Below are positions 33,628-43,090 of a stretch of 64,000 bases of DNA, one piece after another. The notes beneath the pieces are model-generated. The model ran no database searches and was not told the origin of the DNA. It was given only the letters and a program-made list of their open reading frames with translations. Position numbers and translations under genes: made by a program. This DNA comes from Actinoplanes aureus (GTDB lineage: Bacteria; Actinomycetota; Actinomycetes; Mycobacteriales; Micromonosporaceae): the NCBI RefSeq assembly GCF_015704865.1, contig NZ_JADQTO010000035.1, positions 31,486 to 95,485 on the forward strand, in the 5' to 3' direction. The first letter of the stretch is position 1; each line of letters begins with the position of its first letter.

Positions 33628-36260
33628 GCCCACCACCTTTGCTGTCGCCTTCCACCCCGGCGCCTGGTCCTTCTGGACCGGGCGCCGATGTCATTGTGCC
33701 GCCGAGCGCGCCCGCCCAATGGATCCTCGACGCCGGCGCCTGGGCGATCCAGCGGCCGTGGCTGCTCGGTGTCGCCGCCGGGCTGCTCGTCGCCTACATC
33801 GCCGGGCAGAACGTGCTGGCTGGGTGGCGGCACCGGCGCCACGCCGAAGGCGCCCGCCTGGTCACGGTCGCGCCGCCGCCGGAGGTCGACACGGCGTCGG
33901 CAGCAGCGCTGTGGGCGAACCTGCACGGCACCCTCACCCCTTCCACGAAACGGCGGCTGCTGTACGGCAGCCCGCACGTGGTCTGGCAATACGGCTGGAC
34001 CGGCCGGCAACTGCTCATCAGCGTGTGGGTGCCCGGCACCGTCCCGCACGGCGCGGTCGAAGCCGCGATCCGCGCCGCCTGGCCGGGCGCGGCCTGCACC
34101 ACCGGCCAGGCCGGGCCGCCGATTCCCCGGGGCGTTCCGCAGGCCACCGGCGGGCACCTGCTGCCGCAGGCCGCGGAATGGCTGCCGTTCAACACCGAGT
34201 ACGACAACGACCCGCTACGCGCTCTGATGTCGGCCGGCTCGCAGCTCAAGAACGACGAATACGCCTGCGTGCAGATCCTCGCCCGTCCCGCCCCGCCCCG
34301 GCGGGTGGCCCGGGCGCGGCGGGCCGCCGGACGGCTACGCGACGGCAAGACCGCGATACCAACGGTCAATCCGGCGGCGCCGCTGCTGTGGCTGCTGGAG
34401 ATTTTCCTGCCTGGCCACACCACGGCAGCCAGGAGCAGTATCCCGGCTGCCCGGCGGGATCCGGGCGTCGAACGCGACGTGCGGGCGATCCTGGACAAGA
34501 CTGTCCACAGTCTGTGGACAGTCGGCGTCCGCTACGTCGTGGCCAAGGACAACGAGCGCGGCGGTACCCACGCCCGGGATCGGTTGCGGGGTATCGCCGA
34601 CACGATCGGCTCCGCGTACGCCGTCTACGCCGGCCGTAACCGGCTGGCCCACCGCACCCGGATGGGCCAGCCGGTCGCCGTCGCCGCGGCCCGCCGCCTC
34701 GGCGCCGGCTTCCTCGCCTCCACCCCCGAACTCGCCGTCCTGGCCGCCCTGCCACGGGACCTGGCCGTCCCCGGCCTGGACCGGGCACGCGCCAAGTCGA
34801 TGCCCGCGCCGGTAGCGGTCCCCGCCGGAGGGCGCGCAGTGAAAGTGCTCGGCGACGCCGAAATCGGGGCCCACCCGGTCGCCCTCGCCGTCCCGGACGC
34901 CCGCTACCAGATGCACGTGGTCGGCTCCACCGGCTCCGGCAAGACAACCCTGTTGGTGAACCTGGCCGTCGACGACATCAAAGCCGGCCGCGGCACCGTG
35001 GTGATCGACCCGCACGGCGACCTCGTCCTCGACATCCTCGACCGACTGCCAGCCTCGGTGGCGGATCGGGTGGTGCTGTTCGACCCCGACCAGCCCAACC
35101 CGCCCACCATCAACCCCCTCGCGGGTGACGACCCGGACCTGGTGGTCGACAACATCGTGTCGATCTTCGGCAGCATCTTCGCGAAAGCGTGGGGGCCGCG
35201 GATGGACGACGTCATGCGCGTCGCCTGCCTCACCCTGCTCAAGCACGCCAACGTCACCCTGCAGCACATCCCACCACTGCTCAACAGCGCCCAGTTCCGG
35301 TCGGCGATGACCGTCGGCCTGGAGGACCCGGCCGGCCTGTCCGGGTTCTGGCAGTGGTACGACACGCTGAACCCGGCCTTACGGTCGCAGGTCATCGGCC
35401 CCGTGCTGGCCCGACTACGGGCCTTCCTGCTGCGGGACTTCGTCAAACGCACGATGAAGTTCCCGAAGTCGAGCTTCGACCTCGGGAAGATCCTCGACGG
35501 CGGCGCCCTGCTCGTCCGGATCCCGAAAGGCCAACTGGGGGAGGACACCAGCAAACTGCTCGGCTCGCTGATCCTGGCGCAGGTGTGGCAGGCCGCCACC
35601 GCCCGCGCCAACGTCGAGCCGGAACGGCGCCGCGACGCCACGTTGATCATCGACGAGGCCCAGAATTTCCTGACTCTGGCCTCGTCGCTGGACACGATGC
35701 TCGCCGAGGCTCGCAAGTACCGGCTGTCCATGGTCCTGGCGCACCAGGACCTCGCGCAGTTCCCGAAGGACCTGCTCGCGGCGGCGTCAGCGAACGCCCG
35801 AAACAAGATCTACTTCTCGGTGGCGCCCGAGGACGCCCGCGTGCTGGCCCGGCACACGACGCCGGAACTCGACGAGCACGACCTGGCCCATCTGGACGCG
35901 TACACCGCCGTGGCACGGCTCGTCGTCAACGGCCGGCAAACCCCGGCGTTCACCTTCAAGACCCGGCCACCCAAGCCGATCGTCGGCGAGGCGACTGCCA
36001 TCAGGCAGGCCGCCGCGGCCCGGGTGCCGGCGCAGGACACCAGCGCCATCGACGAACTCGTCGAGAAGTACTCGGCCACACCCGATGACGGCCGGCAGCA
36101 GCGCGGCAAGAACGAAAGGCCGATGCGAGCAGATCAGAAAGTCTGTCAGCGCAGCTCAGCAGCCTGCGATCCCACTGCGATCCCACCTTCCGTTTGGGCT
36201 TCACCAGCCCTTCACCACCGCGCATCCCGTCGGCCTGACAGAACCGGCGGATGCGCCTAG
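33624..36260 (+). CDS. TraG/VirD4-like coupling ATPase
   Basis: 878 aa from GTG at 33624 (GTGA overlap with virB4). One membrane helix near residues 43-63 (PWLLGVAAGLLVAYIAGQNV). The HerA/TraG motor has Walker A VGSTGSGKTTLL (about 431-442), DPHGD (about 462), and Walker B LIIDEAQNF (about 674-682), with LAHQDLAQF (about 706) as sensor region. It should bring the relaxase-DNA complex to the channel. The last 45 residues are low in recognisable structure and may be non-conserved. Confidence 0.9.
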   Translation: MSPPPLLSPSTPAPGPSGPGADVIVPPSAPAQWILDAGAWAIQRPWLLGVAAGLLVAYIAGQNVLAGWRHRRHAEGARLVTVAPPPEVDTASAAALWANLHGTLTPSTKRRLLYGSPHVVWQYGWTGRQLLISVWVPGTVPHGAVEAAIRAAWPGAACTTGQAGPPIPRGVPQATGGHLLPQAAEWLPFNTEYDNDPLRALMSAGSQLKNDEYACVQILARPAPPRRVARARRAAGRLRDGKTAIPTVNPAAPLLWLLEIFLPGHTTAARSSIPAARRDPGVERDVRAILDKTVHSLWTVGVRYVVAKDNERGGTHARDRLRGIADTIGSAYAVYAGRNRLAHRTRMGQPVAVAAARRLGAGFLASTPELAVLAALPRDLAVPGLDRARAKSMPAPVAVPAGGRAVKVLGDAEIGAHPVALAVPDARYQMHVVGSTGSGKTTLLVNLAVDDIKAGRGTVVIDPHGDLVLDILDRLPASVADRVVLFDPDQPNPPTINPLAGDDPDLVVDNIVSIFGSIFAKAWGPRMDDVMRVACLTLLKHANVTLQHIPPLLNSAQFRSAMTVGLEDPAGLSGFWQWYDTLNPALRSQVIGPVLARLRAFLLRDFVKRTMKFPKSSFDLGKILDGGALLVRIPKGQLGEDTSKLLGSLILAQVWQAATARANVEPERRRDATLIIDEAQNFLTLASSLDTMLAEARKYRLSMVLAHQDLAQFPKDLLAAASANARNKIYFSVAPEDARVLARHTTPELDEHDLAHLDAYTAVARLVVNGRQTPAFTFKTRPPKPIVGEATAIRQAAAARVPAQDTSAIDELVEKYSATPDDGRQQRGKNERPMRADQKVCQRSSAACDPTAIPPSVWASPALHHRASRRPDRTGGCA

Positions 36261-36318
36261 TTCCCGCAGCACAACCCGGCTGAGTGACGCTCAGCCGCCG
36301 CTGCGCGCACCCCGACAC

Positions 36319-36333
36319 CCCTCCAACGGAGGG
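36319..36333 (+). promoter_or_regulatory. Leader stem-loop before the replication-relaxation gene
   Basis: CCCTCC-AAC-GGAGGG, 16 nt before the GAAGGAG ribosome-binding site of the gene at 36364. Confidence 0.5.
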
Positions 36334-36363
36334 ACAACCTCTTCGCCTGAAGGAGCATCACCC

Positions 36364-37371
36364 GTGTCCAGCTCGAATTTCCCCGGCTGCGAGTCCCACC
36401 CGTCCACTCCCTCCCCGTCCTTTGTTGACTGCCGATCCCTGTCCTCCCGCTCGTCGTCCTCTCGCCGGTCGTCACGGCGGTCTACGTCGTCTCGCCTAGG
36501 CCGCCTCGACCGGCTGCGTCGTCTGACCGCCCGTGACCACCTGCTGTTGTCCTGGCTCGCCGAGCACTACGTGCTGACCACCGGGCAGATCGCGACCGCG
36601 CTGTTCCCGTCGCTGCGCGCGGCGCGACTGCGTCTGGCCGTGCTGCACTCGCTGCAGGCCGTGACCCGCTTCGTCGACGTCACCACCGGCGACCGCCAGT
36701 ACCTCTACACCCTCGGCCCGCTCGGCGCCGTGCCGTACCCGACGCAATACAACGACCCGCTGCGCACCGACGGCCGCGATCGACGCTCCAGTGTGGAACG
36801 CACCGAACGCATCATCGGCAGCCGCCGGCTGCCGCACCTGCTCGGCACCAACCAGCTGTTCGTCGACCTGCACGCCTACACCCGCACCAACCCGAATGCC
36901 CGGCTGGCCCGCTGGTGGTCCGAACAGCACGCCACGGCCGTCTACGCCGCCGTCGCCGCGGCCACCGACGGCCCCGGCATCCGCCCCGACGGGCACGGCG
37001 TCTGGGAGGCCGGCGGCCGCCAGGTCGGCTTCTTCCTCGAGCACGACAACGGGACCGAGACGATCGGCACGGTGCTGCGCAAGCTGCGCGAGTACAACAG
37101 CCTGGCCATCGCCGGCGGCCCTCGCTACCCGGTCCTGCTGCGCGTACCCGGCCGCCGCCGCGAACAGCACCTGCTCGACGTCCTCGACGGCGCCAGGTTG
37201 GCGATACCGGTCGCCACCGGCATCCACACCGAGCACGCCGCCGGACCGGCCTGGACGCTGACCCACGACCCCGGCCTGCGCCGCTGGCTGCACGAGCTAC
37301 CCAGCGATCACGGCCCGGACAACCCGGTCACCAACCCGCACCGCTTCCCCGACGACGCGGGCGAGCAGTGA
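36364..37371 (+). CDS. Replication-relaxation family protein (probable relaxase or accessory)
   Basis: 335 aa from GTG at 36364 with GAAGGAG 9 nt upstream. After a Ser-rich N-terminus (1-45) comes the family's winged helix: LTARDHLLLSWLAEHYVLTT, GQIATALFPSLRAARLRLAV. The second half has LLGTNQLFVDLHAYTR and EADLxx-like acidic strands (FFLEHDNGTETIGTVLRKLR), as in Replic_Relax (PF13814) proteins of Gram-positive mobile elements. It probably nicks or helps to process the ICE origin. Located just after the coupling protein. Confidence 0.78.
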   Translation: MSSSNFPGCESHPSTPSPSFVDCRSLSSRSSSSRRSSRRSTSSRLGRLDRLRRLTARDHLLLSWLAEHYVLTTGQIATALFPSLRAARLRLAVLHSLQAVTRFVDVTTGDRQYLYTLGPLGAVPYPTQYNDPLRTDGRDRRSSVERTERIIGSRRLPHLLGTNQLFVDLHAYTRTNPNARLARWWSEQHATAVYAAVAAATDGPGIRPDGHGVWEAGGRQVGFFLEHDNGTETIGTVLRKLREYNSLAIAGGPRYPVLLRVPGRRREQHLLDVLDGARLAIPVATGIHTEHAAGPAWTLTHDPGLRRWLHELPSDHGPDNPVTNPHRFPDDAGEQ

Positions 37372-37380
37372 CCCTGGGAC

Positions 37381-37503
37381 CGCCTCTGTCAGAGCGGCGA
37401 CGCCTGACAGAGGCGCACATCAATCTTGCAGGCATCTGACGAAAGTCTGACAGTGCAGGCCGCGGCACTTTCTGACGATCATGAAGACGGTCGGGTCTGA
37501 CAG
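37381..37503 (+). promoter_or_regulatory. CTGACA-rich inverted-repeat region, possible oriT or operator
   Basis: A 12-bp perfect inverted repeat CGCCTCTGTCAG / CTGACAGAGGCG (37381-37392 and 37404-37415), CTGACA at 37447 and 37497 (the latter in the palindrome GGGTCTGACAGACCC). It follows the replication-relaxation gene by 9 bp, where an origin of transfer is often found; the same motif fills the control region at 27.4-27.8 kb. Confidence 0.45.
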
Positions 37504-37746
37504 ACCCGGCCGCTACCGTTTCCGGCAACACCTCTCCTCATATATCGCTCCACCCCGGTCCGGTCCCGCCTTCGGGAATCACCGCCGCACCACACCGGTG
37601 CCCGCACCCACCGCCCTCACCGGAGGCCGGTCGGCGCCCGCGCCGCGCGGCGACCCCGAAGGTCGCACCGAACCACCAGCCTCGCGCTGGACCCCTCCAC
37701 CCCCATCTGTGACCCGACCCATGCACCCCGTGGGCCGGTCACTCCT

Positions 37747-37763
37747 GCGTGCCTTCGGCACGC
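37747..37763 (+). promoter_or_regulatory. Leader stem-loop before gene 37786
   Basis: GCGTGCC-TTC-GGCACGC, 7 nt before the GAAGGAG ribosome-binding site. Confidence 0.6.
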
Positions 37764-37785
37764 CCGCATCGAAGGAGATCGTCCT

Positions 37786-38553
37786 ATGGCCACTACTGCG
37801 CCCCGCAACGGACAGCGTGTCCCTCACCCTCCGGCTCAGCAGCCGGTCGCTCAGCCGAACAACGCTGCACCGCCTGTCGTCAAGCCGGCCCCGACCATCA
37901 CCACGATGATCGTGTGCCTGCCCGACGGACTGGGCAACGATGCGCTCGCCGCGCACCAGCTGCACCGGCACTTCGGTGTCGACGGCACTCTGCAGGCCCG
38001 GTTCTGGACGATCGAGAACCTGCGCCTGTGGCAGCGCCGGCAGATGTTCGAGCTGCGCAAGGGCACTCCCGCCTACTGTGCGGGCGGCCCGAACAGTCTG
38101 CTGAACCTCGCCGGAATGCGATACGCCGCCGGTGTCGGCGCGGGTATCCGCCACCAGCAGTGGCAGCAGGCCGTGCAGGGCACCAAACCGGCCCAGCCGT
38201 GGGTGACCTTCCACAGCCGGCACCTCAACGAAGCGAAGAAGTACAGCTACGACCAGGCCGCCGCCGACTTCTGGCGCCAGCCGCGGGTCACCGCGATGCG
38301 GATGCACAACGCGGCCGTCAGCGTCGCACCGCTCGCGGTCGACGAGCTGGAGATGATGCAGGCCGGACCTGCCGCCTACCAGCACTACAGCGCCCTGACC
38401 GCGATCTGCGGCGACGCGCTGCTCACCGCCGAGGGACACCAGATCACGCCGGCCACCGACAGCTTCGATGACCGCGTGACGTTCCTCGGCCACGCCAACC
38501 GCTACCTCGAAAACATCGAGGACGGTCAGCGGCTGGTGGCGGTCGCTCTCTGA
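37786..38553 (+). CDS. ICE protein of unknown function
   Basis: 255 aa, cytoplasmic. Pro/Gln-rich N-terminus (1-37), then an ordered domain from TITTMIVCLPDGLGNDALAA to the end. Conserved-looking segments: RFWTIENLRLWQRRQMFELR, YCAGGPNSLLNLAGMRYAAG, PWVTFHSRHLNEAKKYSYDQ. No catalytic motif is recognised. A GAAGGAG site precedes the ATG by 8 nt and a hairpin precedes that. It is the first gene of the ICE accessory region after the possible oriT. Confidence 0.65.
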   Translation: MATTAPRNGQRVPHPPAQQPVAQPNNAAPPVVKPAPTITTMIVCLPDGLGNDALAAHQLHRHFGVDGTLQARFWTIENLRLWQRRQMFELRKGTPAYCAGGPNSLLNLAGMRYAAGVGAGIRHQQWQQAVQGTKPAQPWVTFHSRHLNEAKKYSYDQAAADFWRQPRVTAMRMHNAAVSVAPLAVDELEMMQAGPAAYQHYSALTAICGDALLTAEGHQITPATDSFDDRVTFLGHANRYLENIEDGQRLVAVAL

Positions 38554-39183
38554 CCCCACCTATACGGATCCGATCCGGTAGCTGTCGCCACACCCTGAAC
38601 CCAAGGGAAACGTGCGACGGCCCGGATCGGCTCCACCACCCGACGGGCCATCGCCTCAGCGGTGTCGCACCTGGTAGACGCGGCACCGGCCTGCCCCAGT
38701 CAGGGCAGTACCGCCGCGCGGCGTTATCCGCCCGCACGCACCGCTGACACACCCGGCTCGCAACCGGCGGGATCCGGCCGCCGAAGAATCTCGCGCGCCG
38801 CGTCGCACCGCGTCGCGCCGGTGGAGCCGGGGACGTCCCGCCATGCCCGTCGCGCAGTACCGAGCTGCGGCCCACCTTCAAGCCCGCGCCCCGGGCGGGG
38901 GCGCTGGTGAAGCCTCGGCCGGCGACACGGCCGCTCTCTCCCTCTTCCATCAGCAATCAGCCCAGCGTCGGCGGTAACCGCCCTTCCCGCTCGACGCGGG
39001 AGTACCTGCCGGCGGCTGCACCACCGCCGGGGGTCCCGGCGCTCTGCCGACCCCTGCACAAACCCACCTGTTCACCAACCCTCCTGGGACCATGCCTGGC
39101 CACCTGCCTTGATCCCGGGTCTTCCCGGGACAGGGGCGGATTGCCAGAGCTACCAGGGGCCATCGAGAAGGGAATTCAAGCCC
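38554..39183. other. Gap of 0.6 kb
   Basis: No gene supported. Sequence is very GC-rich with several short palindromes. The hairpin at 39113-39130 (TCCCGGG-TCTT-CCCGGGA) belongs to the leader of the flavoprotein gene. Confidence 0.45.
39113..39130 (+). promoter_or_regulatory. Leader stem-loop before the flavoprotein gene
   Basis: TCCCGGG-TCTT-CCCGGGA, 54 nt before the ATG at 39184. Confidence 0.5.
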
Positions 39184-40539
39184 ATGTTCGAGCCCTCCAC
39201 CACTATCGCAAACCTGTTGACCACCGTGGCTTCGACGCCGGCCGCCGCCGAGGGCATGCGGGTGATGACGGAGCGGGCCGCCGACTTCGAGCACCCGCTG
39301 GCCGCGCAGTTGACCGGGATCGCGCTCGATCCGGCCGGCCGCGAGCTCGCCGACCGGTTCCTCGACACCTACTGGTCGGACGACCAACGGCAGCGGGATA
39401 TCCTCGCCGCCGCCGACGACGACCGAGAAGTGATCATCGGCAGCGGCTACCACGCCGCTGTCTACGCGGCGACTCGCGTACGCGCGGGCCACCGGCGGCC
39501 GCTGGTGCTCGAACGCGACCGGCGCGTCGGTGGCACGTTCGCGATGACCACCCGGCCGGTGTTCTACCTCAACTCCCGCAACCGCCCGGGCGGCCCCGGC
39601 CTGGCCGGCGATCTGGGAGCGAACCTCAACTTCCTGCCGGGCGCGCCGATCCAGGCGGCGAACGTGTCTACCGCCGAGTACCCGACGAACACCGACATGG
39701 CGTTCGTGATCAGGCTGGCCCTGGCGCAGTACGCCGACGTGGTGCCCAACGCCAAGGTCACCGCGGTCGGCGAGTACGACGGCGAGCGCATGGACCTGGA
39801 CATCGACGGGCACCGCACGTTGTCGCCTCGGCGCGTCATCGACGCCCGGGGGCTGGGCGACCCCGACGGGGAGAACGTCGCCAACGGCACCACCATCGTC
39901 ACGTTCGGTCAGTTCATGCAGCGTATGGCGGGGATCTGGCCGCTGCGTGATCTGCGCCGGGTCGCCGTCCTCGGTGGCGGGGATTCCGGCAAGTGCGCGG
40001 TCGAATCGCTGCTGGGTATCGCCCCGCAGCCGTTCATGGCCGCTGCCGCGCTCGACCGCGTGGACCGCATCGACTGGTACGCCGAACAGTTGCCGACCAG
40101 CTGCGGGGACTGGCAGCGCGACATCCGCGGCCGGTACCAGGCGATCGGCCGCCACCTGCGCGCGGACCGTTCCGGCGTCCAGCGGCTCACCGTGCTACCG
40201 CGCCGGGCACAGGTCGTAGACCTGCCCGGCATGGCCCTCATCGATGGCCGCGGCTACGACCTCGTCGTGCTCTGCACCGGCGCCAAGGAGCCGTTTATCC
40301 AGGGTCTGGGCGACATCAGTGGCTGCATGCTGAAAATCGTCTCCGGGGCCGGCATTGTCGCTCGGGAGTACTACGACCGTCCCGTTTTCCGGGTCGGCCC
40401 GCACGCGCAGCTGCCGTTCAGCCCGCAGGAATACGACGAGGGCATCGCCGAGCTGCCCGGCAACGCCGTCGCGATGTTCCGGCTCGGCAGCAAAACCGCA
40501 GCCCTCGCGGCCACGCTGCCGTCGGCCAGCCGCAACTAG
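39184..40539 (+). CDS. FAD/NAD(P)-binding oxidoreductase-like protein
   Basis: 451 aa. Two nucleotide-binding Rossmann motifs: EVIIGSGYHAAVYAATRVRA (about 83-102) with ERDRRVGGTF after it (FAD side), and RRVAVLGGGDSGKCAVESLL (about 257-276). The C-terminal part has YDLVVLCTGAKEPFI, the third FAD-contact segment of the family. The layout is that of flavoprotein monooxygenases or pyridine-nucleotide oxidoreductases, but FYLNSRNRPGGPG and the substrate region match nothing known to me. A redox enzyme is unusual in ICE accessory DNA; it could modify a cell component to the ICE's advantage. ATG at 39184 is preferred. Confidence 0.72.
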   Translation: MFEPSTTIANLLTTVASTPAAAEGMRVMTERAADFEHPLAAQLTGIALDPAGRELADRFLDTYWSDDQRQRDILAAADDDREVIIGSGYHAAVYAATRVRAGHRRPLVLERDRRVGGTFAMTTRPVFYLNSRNRPGGPGLAGDLGANLNFLPGAPIQAANVSTAEYPTNTDMAFVIRLALAQYADVVPNAKVTAVGEYDGERMDLDIDGHRTLSPRRVIDARGLGDPDGENVANGTTIVTFGQFMQRMAGIWPLRDLRRVAVLGGGDSGKCAVESLLGIAPQPFMAAAALDRVDRIDWYAEQLPTSCGDWQRDIRGRYQAIGRHLRADRSGVQRLTVLPRRAQVVDLPGMALIDGRGYDLVVLCTGAKEPFIQGLGDISGCMLKIVSGAGIVAREYYDRPVFRVGPHAQLPFSPQEYDEGIAELPGNAVAMFRLGSKTAALAATLPSASRN

Positions 40540-40572
40540 CGCCGACCCCCAACCCAACCGAGCCCTCGGAGC

Positions 40573-40632
40573 GGCGCCCGGCAGCCGGGCCAAGACACCG
40601 CCAGCGTGGGGTGCCTTGGCCCGGCCGGCGCC
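40573..40632 (+). promoter_or_regulatory. Leader stem-loop before gene 40716
   Basis: GCCGGGCCAAG (40584-40594) pairs with CTTGGCCCGGC (40615-40625), with outer GGCGCC/GGCGCC pairing. Confidence 0.6.
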
Positions 40633-40715
40633 TGTTCCCGGGGGCGAGCAACCGACCCCGCATCGACCAGTCCGCTCAGCCCCTCTTCTCGGCATCGCTG
40701 CACAAGGGAGGCACC

Positions 40716-41588
40716 ATGCCCCGCTACTGGTTTCGACTCGACGACGTCGCGCCGCTGACCGCGCACGCGATCGGCTGCGAACAGCACACCACCACCCGCG
40801 CCGAGGCCCTCGCCGGCGCCAACAACGGGCCGGCGCTGATCTTCTCCAGCATCTGCGAGGGCGCCACGCTGCGCTCCAACGGCAATCCGGCCTGGTACGG
40901 CAACGCCGGCCGCCAGCACGTCGCCTACGCCACCGCTTGGCGGCACGCCCTGACCGGGCGCACCAGCCACGTGCACCTCAGCGACTACGTGCACGCCTTC
41001 CTGCCGCTGACCGGCCAGGTCATGCACCTGATCAGAACCGCCCGCCGCGCCGGCGACAGCTGGATCAGCATCCACATCGATGCCCGCGACCAGCACCTGA
41101 TCAGTCCCTACGCGATCCGCACCGCTACCCAGCGCGACAGCATCGTCCCGGAGACCTGCCAGTGGCGGCCCGCCGTGGTCACCTGCCCGGAAATCGGCAA
41201 CGTCGACTACCCCGCACAGATCCCTGACGGCTACACCACCGATGCCGGGCACAGCCTGCCTCGCTTCGACCGGGCCACTATCGCCCGCATCGCCGCCGAC
41301 CTCGACCGCCTGCGCGCCATCGACGCGATGCCCGGCGCGTATCCCATCCTGCGGCTGCGCGGCGACGACCTCACCGTCCTGCAAGAGCAGACCTACGACG
41401 GCAACTGGACCTGGCGACAGGTCGACCGGCTGCGCGTCGACCACAACGGCTTCCCCCTGGGTGCCTACCAGTGGGCGTGGGAGACCGTCGCTCAGCCGGC
41501 ATCCCTGCTCGCGGTGGTGCGCCGGGCGCTGACTGCGGCGCGCCGACGGCTGCCTCACCACGCCGCAAGCCGATCCGGGCAGCCGTGA
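40716..41588 (+). CDS. Unknown ICE protein, paralogue 1 of the 'RLDD' family
   Basis: 290 aa. It begins PRYWFRLDDVAPLTAHAIGC and continues with LRSNGNPAWYGNAGRQHVAY, WRPAVVTCPEIGNVDYPAQI, LPRFDRATIARIAADLDRLR and GFPLGAYQWAWE. The same segments, in the same order, are in the proteins at 41722 and 45451, so the three form a family of about 285 aa. Alternating strands and many conserved Trp/Asp suggest a compact enzyme or binding domain, but no known motif was identified. An AGGGAGG ribosome-binding site precedes the ATG. Confidence 0.68.
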   Translation: MPRYWFRLDDVAPLTAHAIGCEQHTTTRAEALAGANNGPALIFSSICEGATLRSNGNPAWYGNAGRQHVAYATAWRHALTGRTSHVHLSDYVHAFLPLTGQVMHLIRTARRAGDSWISIHIDARDQHLISPYAIRTATQRDSIVPETCQWRPAVVTCPEIGNVDYPAQIPDGYTTDAGHSLPRFDRATIARIAADLDRLRAIDAMPGAYPILRLRGDDLTVLQEQTYDGNWTWRQVDRLRVDHNGFPLGAYQWAWETVAQPASLLAVVRRALTAARRRLPHHAASRSGQP

Positions 41589-41721
41589 CCGCCGCTCGCG
41601 CCGCGGCGTACCCCGCAGCGTCCGACTCAAGCCCCGTCTACCGCAGCCCTCGCCCAGCGGCGGCTGCTCACGAGCCCGCATCTTCCGCTTCATCCGCAAC
41701 GACACTTGGAGGTTTGATCCC

Positions 41722-42576
41722 ATGTCGCATCGATTGTGGTTTCGGCTCGATGAAGTCGTGCCGCTGGCCGAGCACGCCATGCACTGCCTCGGCCACGAAC
41801 CGGCCGCCGGCGCCCCGGACGACTTGGGCCCGGCCGGACCGGCGCTGATCTGGACGAGCACCGCCTCGCTCGACCTGCTCACGTCCACCGGCCTGCCGAC
41901 CTGGTACGGCCGCAACGGCACCCCGCACGCCGCCGAGGCGCAGGCGTGGCGCGACCCGCACGGCCGTTACCAGACCGCCGGCCGCGACGGCTACACCACC
42001 GCCTGCTTGCCGCTGACCAGCGACTCCGGAATACCCGGCCCGGTCATCCACCTGCTGCGTTCCAGGGTGAGCCGTGGGAAGGGCTGGCTCACCCTGGACA
42101 TCGACCCCGCCGACCCGCACCTGATGGACGCCTACCGGGTGCACGTGGTGTCCGACCGCGACGACCTCGTCCTGGACGGCGCCGTCTGGCGCCCCGGCCT
42201 GGTGACCTGCCCGCAGGTCGCCGACCGCACCTACTGGGGCCTGGTCGCCGACCACACCACCAACGGCGGTGACCTGATAGTCCGCTTTACCCGCGGCATC
42301 GTCGAACAGATCGCCGACGACCTGCAAGCCCGGCACGCTGCTGCGAAACCGGCCGGCGCGGCCCCGCCCGGCCCGGCCCACCCGGGACTTGGCTTTGACG
42401 GTGACGTCTTGGCCGTGTACCGGCTCGATCCCGGCCACGTGCAGCCGCACCGCACCACCGACCACCTCACCCCCGACAGCGACAACCGCTACCCGCTCGG
42501 CGCCTACGTGTGGCCGTGGCGGTACGCCACCGAGCCGACGACGGGAGGTGCCGGGCATGGGCGCCATGGCATTTGA
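41722..42576 (+). CDS. Unknown ICE protein, paralogue 2 of the 'RLDD' family
   Basis: 284 aa. Shares with the protein at 40716: LWFRLDEVVPLAEHAMHCLG, LLTSTGLPTWYGRNGTPHAA, GAVWRPGLVTCPQVADRTYW and NRYPLGAYVWPWRYATE. Identity by eye is about one third. It has GGAGG 8 nt before the ATG and overlaps the next gene by 20 bp. Tandem duplication within the ICE is likely, followed by divergence. Confidence 0.68.
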   Translation: MSHRLWFRLDEVVPLAEHAMHCLGHEPAAGAPDDLGPAGPALIWTSTASLDLLTSTGLPTWYGRNGTPHAAEAQAWRDPHGRYQTAGRDGYTTACLPLTSDSGIPGPVIHLLRSRVSRGKGWLTLDIDPADPHLMDAYRVHVVSDRDDLVLDGAVWRPGLVTCPQVADRTYWGLVADHTTNGGDLIVRFTRGIVEQIADDLQARHAAAKPAGAAPPGPAHPGLGFDGDVLAVYRLDPGHVQPHRTTDHLTPDSDNRYPLGAYVWPWRYATEPTTGGAGHGRHGI

Positions 42577-43090
42577 CCAGTACGCCGAGGGCGCCGACCC
42601 GGCAGCGGCCTTCGAGTCCGCGCGAGGGCAGGCTCTGCACGAGCACGGCCACGGCGGCTACACCGGCAGCCTCGCGGAGAAGGACGACTACGTCATCGTC
42701 ACCCAGCAGCCGATGACCGAGACCGAAGCGACGGTCCTGGCCGGTGACCTGATGGATCGCGATGATCCGCGCATCATCGACAAATGGGGACCGGCCGGAG
42801 CCATCCCCGTCAAAGCCGAGACCCGCACCGTCGAGGTGCCGGATCTGCCACAACCAGGACGCGGCGTCAGCCTGCAGGGCGCTGACCTCGACACGGTCGT
42901 CCAGATCTGCCGCCACCGGCACCTGCTCACCGCCGACGAAACCGTCGCCACCGCCTGGTGGACCTCCTCGGTCGGGCGCGGAACACCGCCGACGGGCTCC
43001 GCCCGGCTGACCGTGCAGCGCAGCCCGGCGGCGCTCGCCGTGCAAACCCAGCCCGACGGCTGGCTGTTCTTCGGCTGGGCCAGTAGCTGA
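42557..43090 (+). CDS. Unknown ICE protein
   Basis: 177 aa from ATG at 42557 with GGGAGGTG upstream. The N-terminal half has AFDQYAEGADPAAAFESARG, GHGGYTGSLAEKDDYVIVTQ and RIIDKWGPAGAIPVKAE, a pattern met in small proteins of actinobacteriophages and ICEs, role unknown. The C-terminal half (RHRHLLTADETVATAWWTSS) is less typical. It overlaps the end of the preceding paralogue by 20 bp, so is co-transcribed. Confidence 0.62.
   Translation: MGAMAFDQYAEGADPAAAFESARGQALHEHGHGGYTGSLAEKDDYVIVTQQPMTETEATVLAGDLMDRDDPRIIDKWGPAGAIPVKAETRTVEVPDLPQPGRGVSLQGADLDTVVQICRHRHLLTADETVATAWWTSSVGRGTPPTGSARLTVQRSPAALAVQTQPDGWLFFGWASS

Noticed and set aside
31963..33636. 557-codon frame opposite virB4
   Set aside because: Antisense shadow of a gene with intact Walker motifs.
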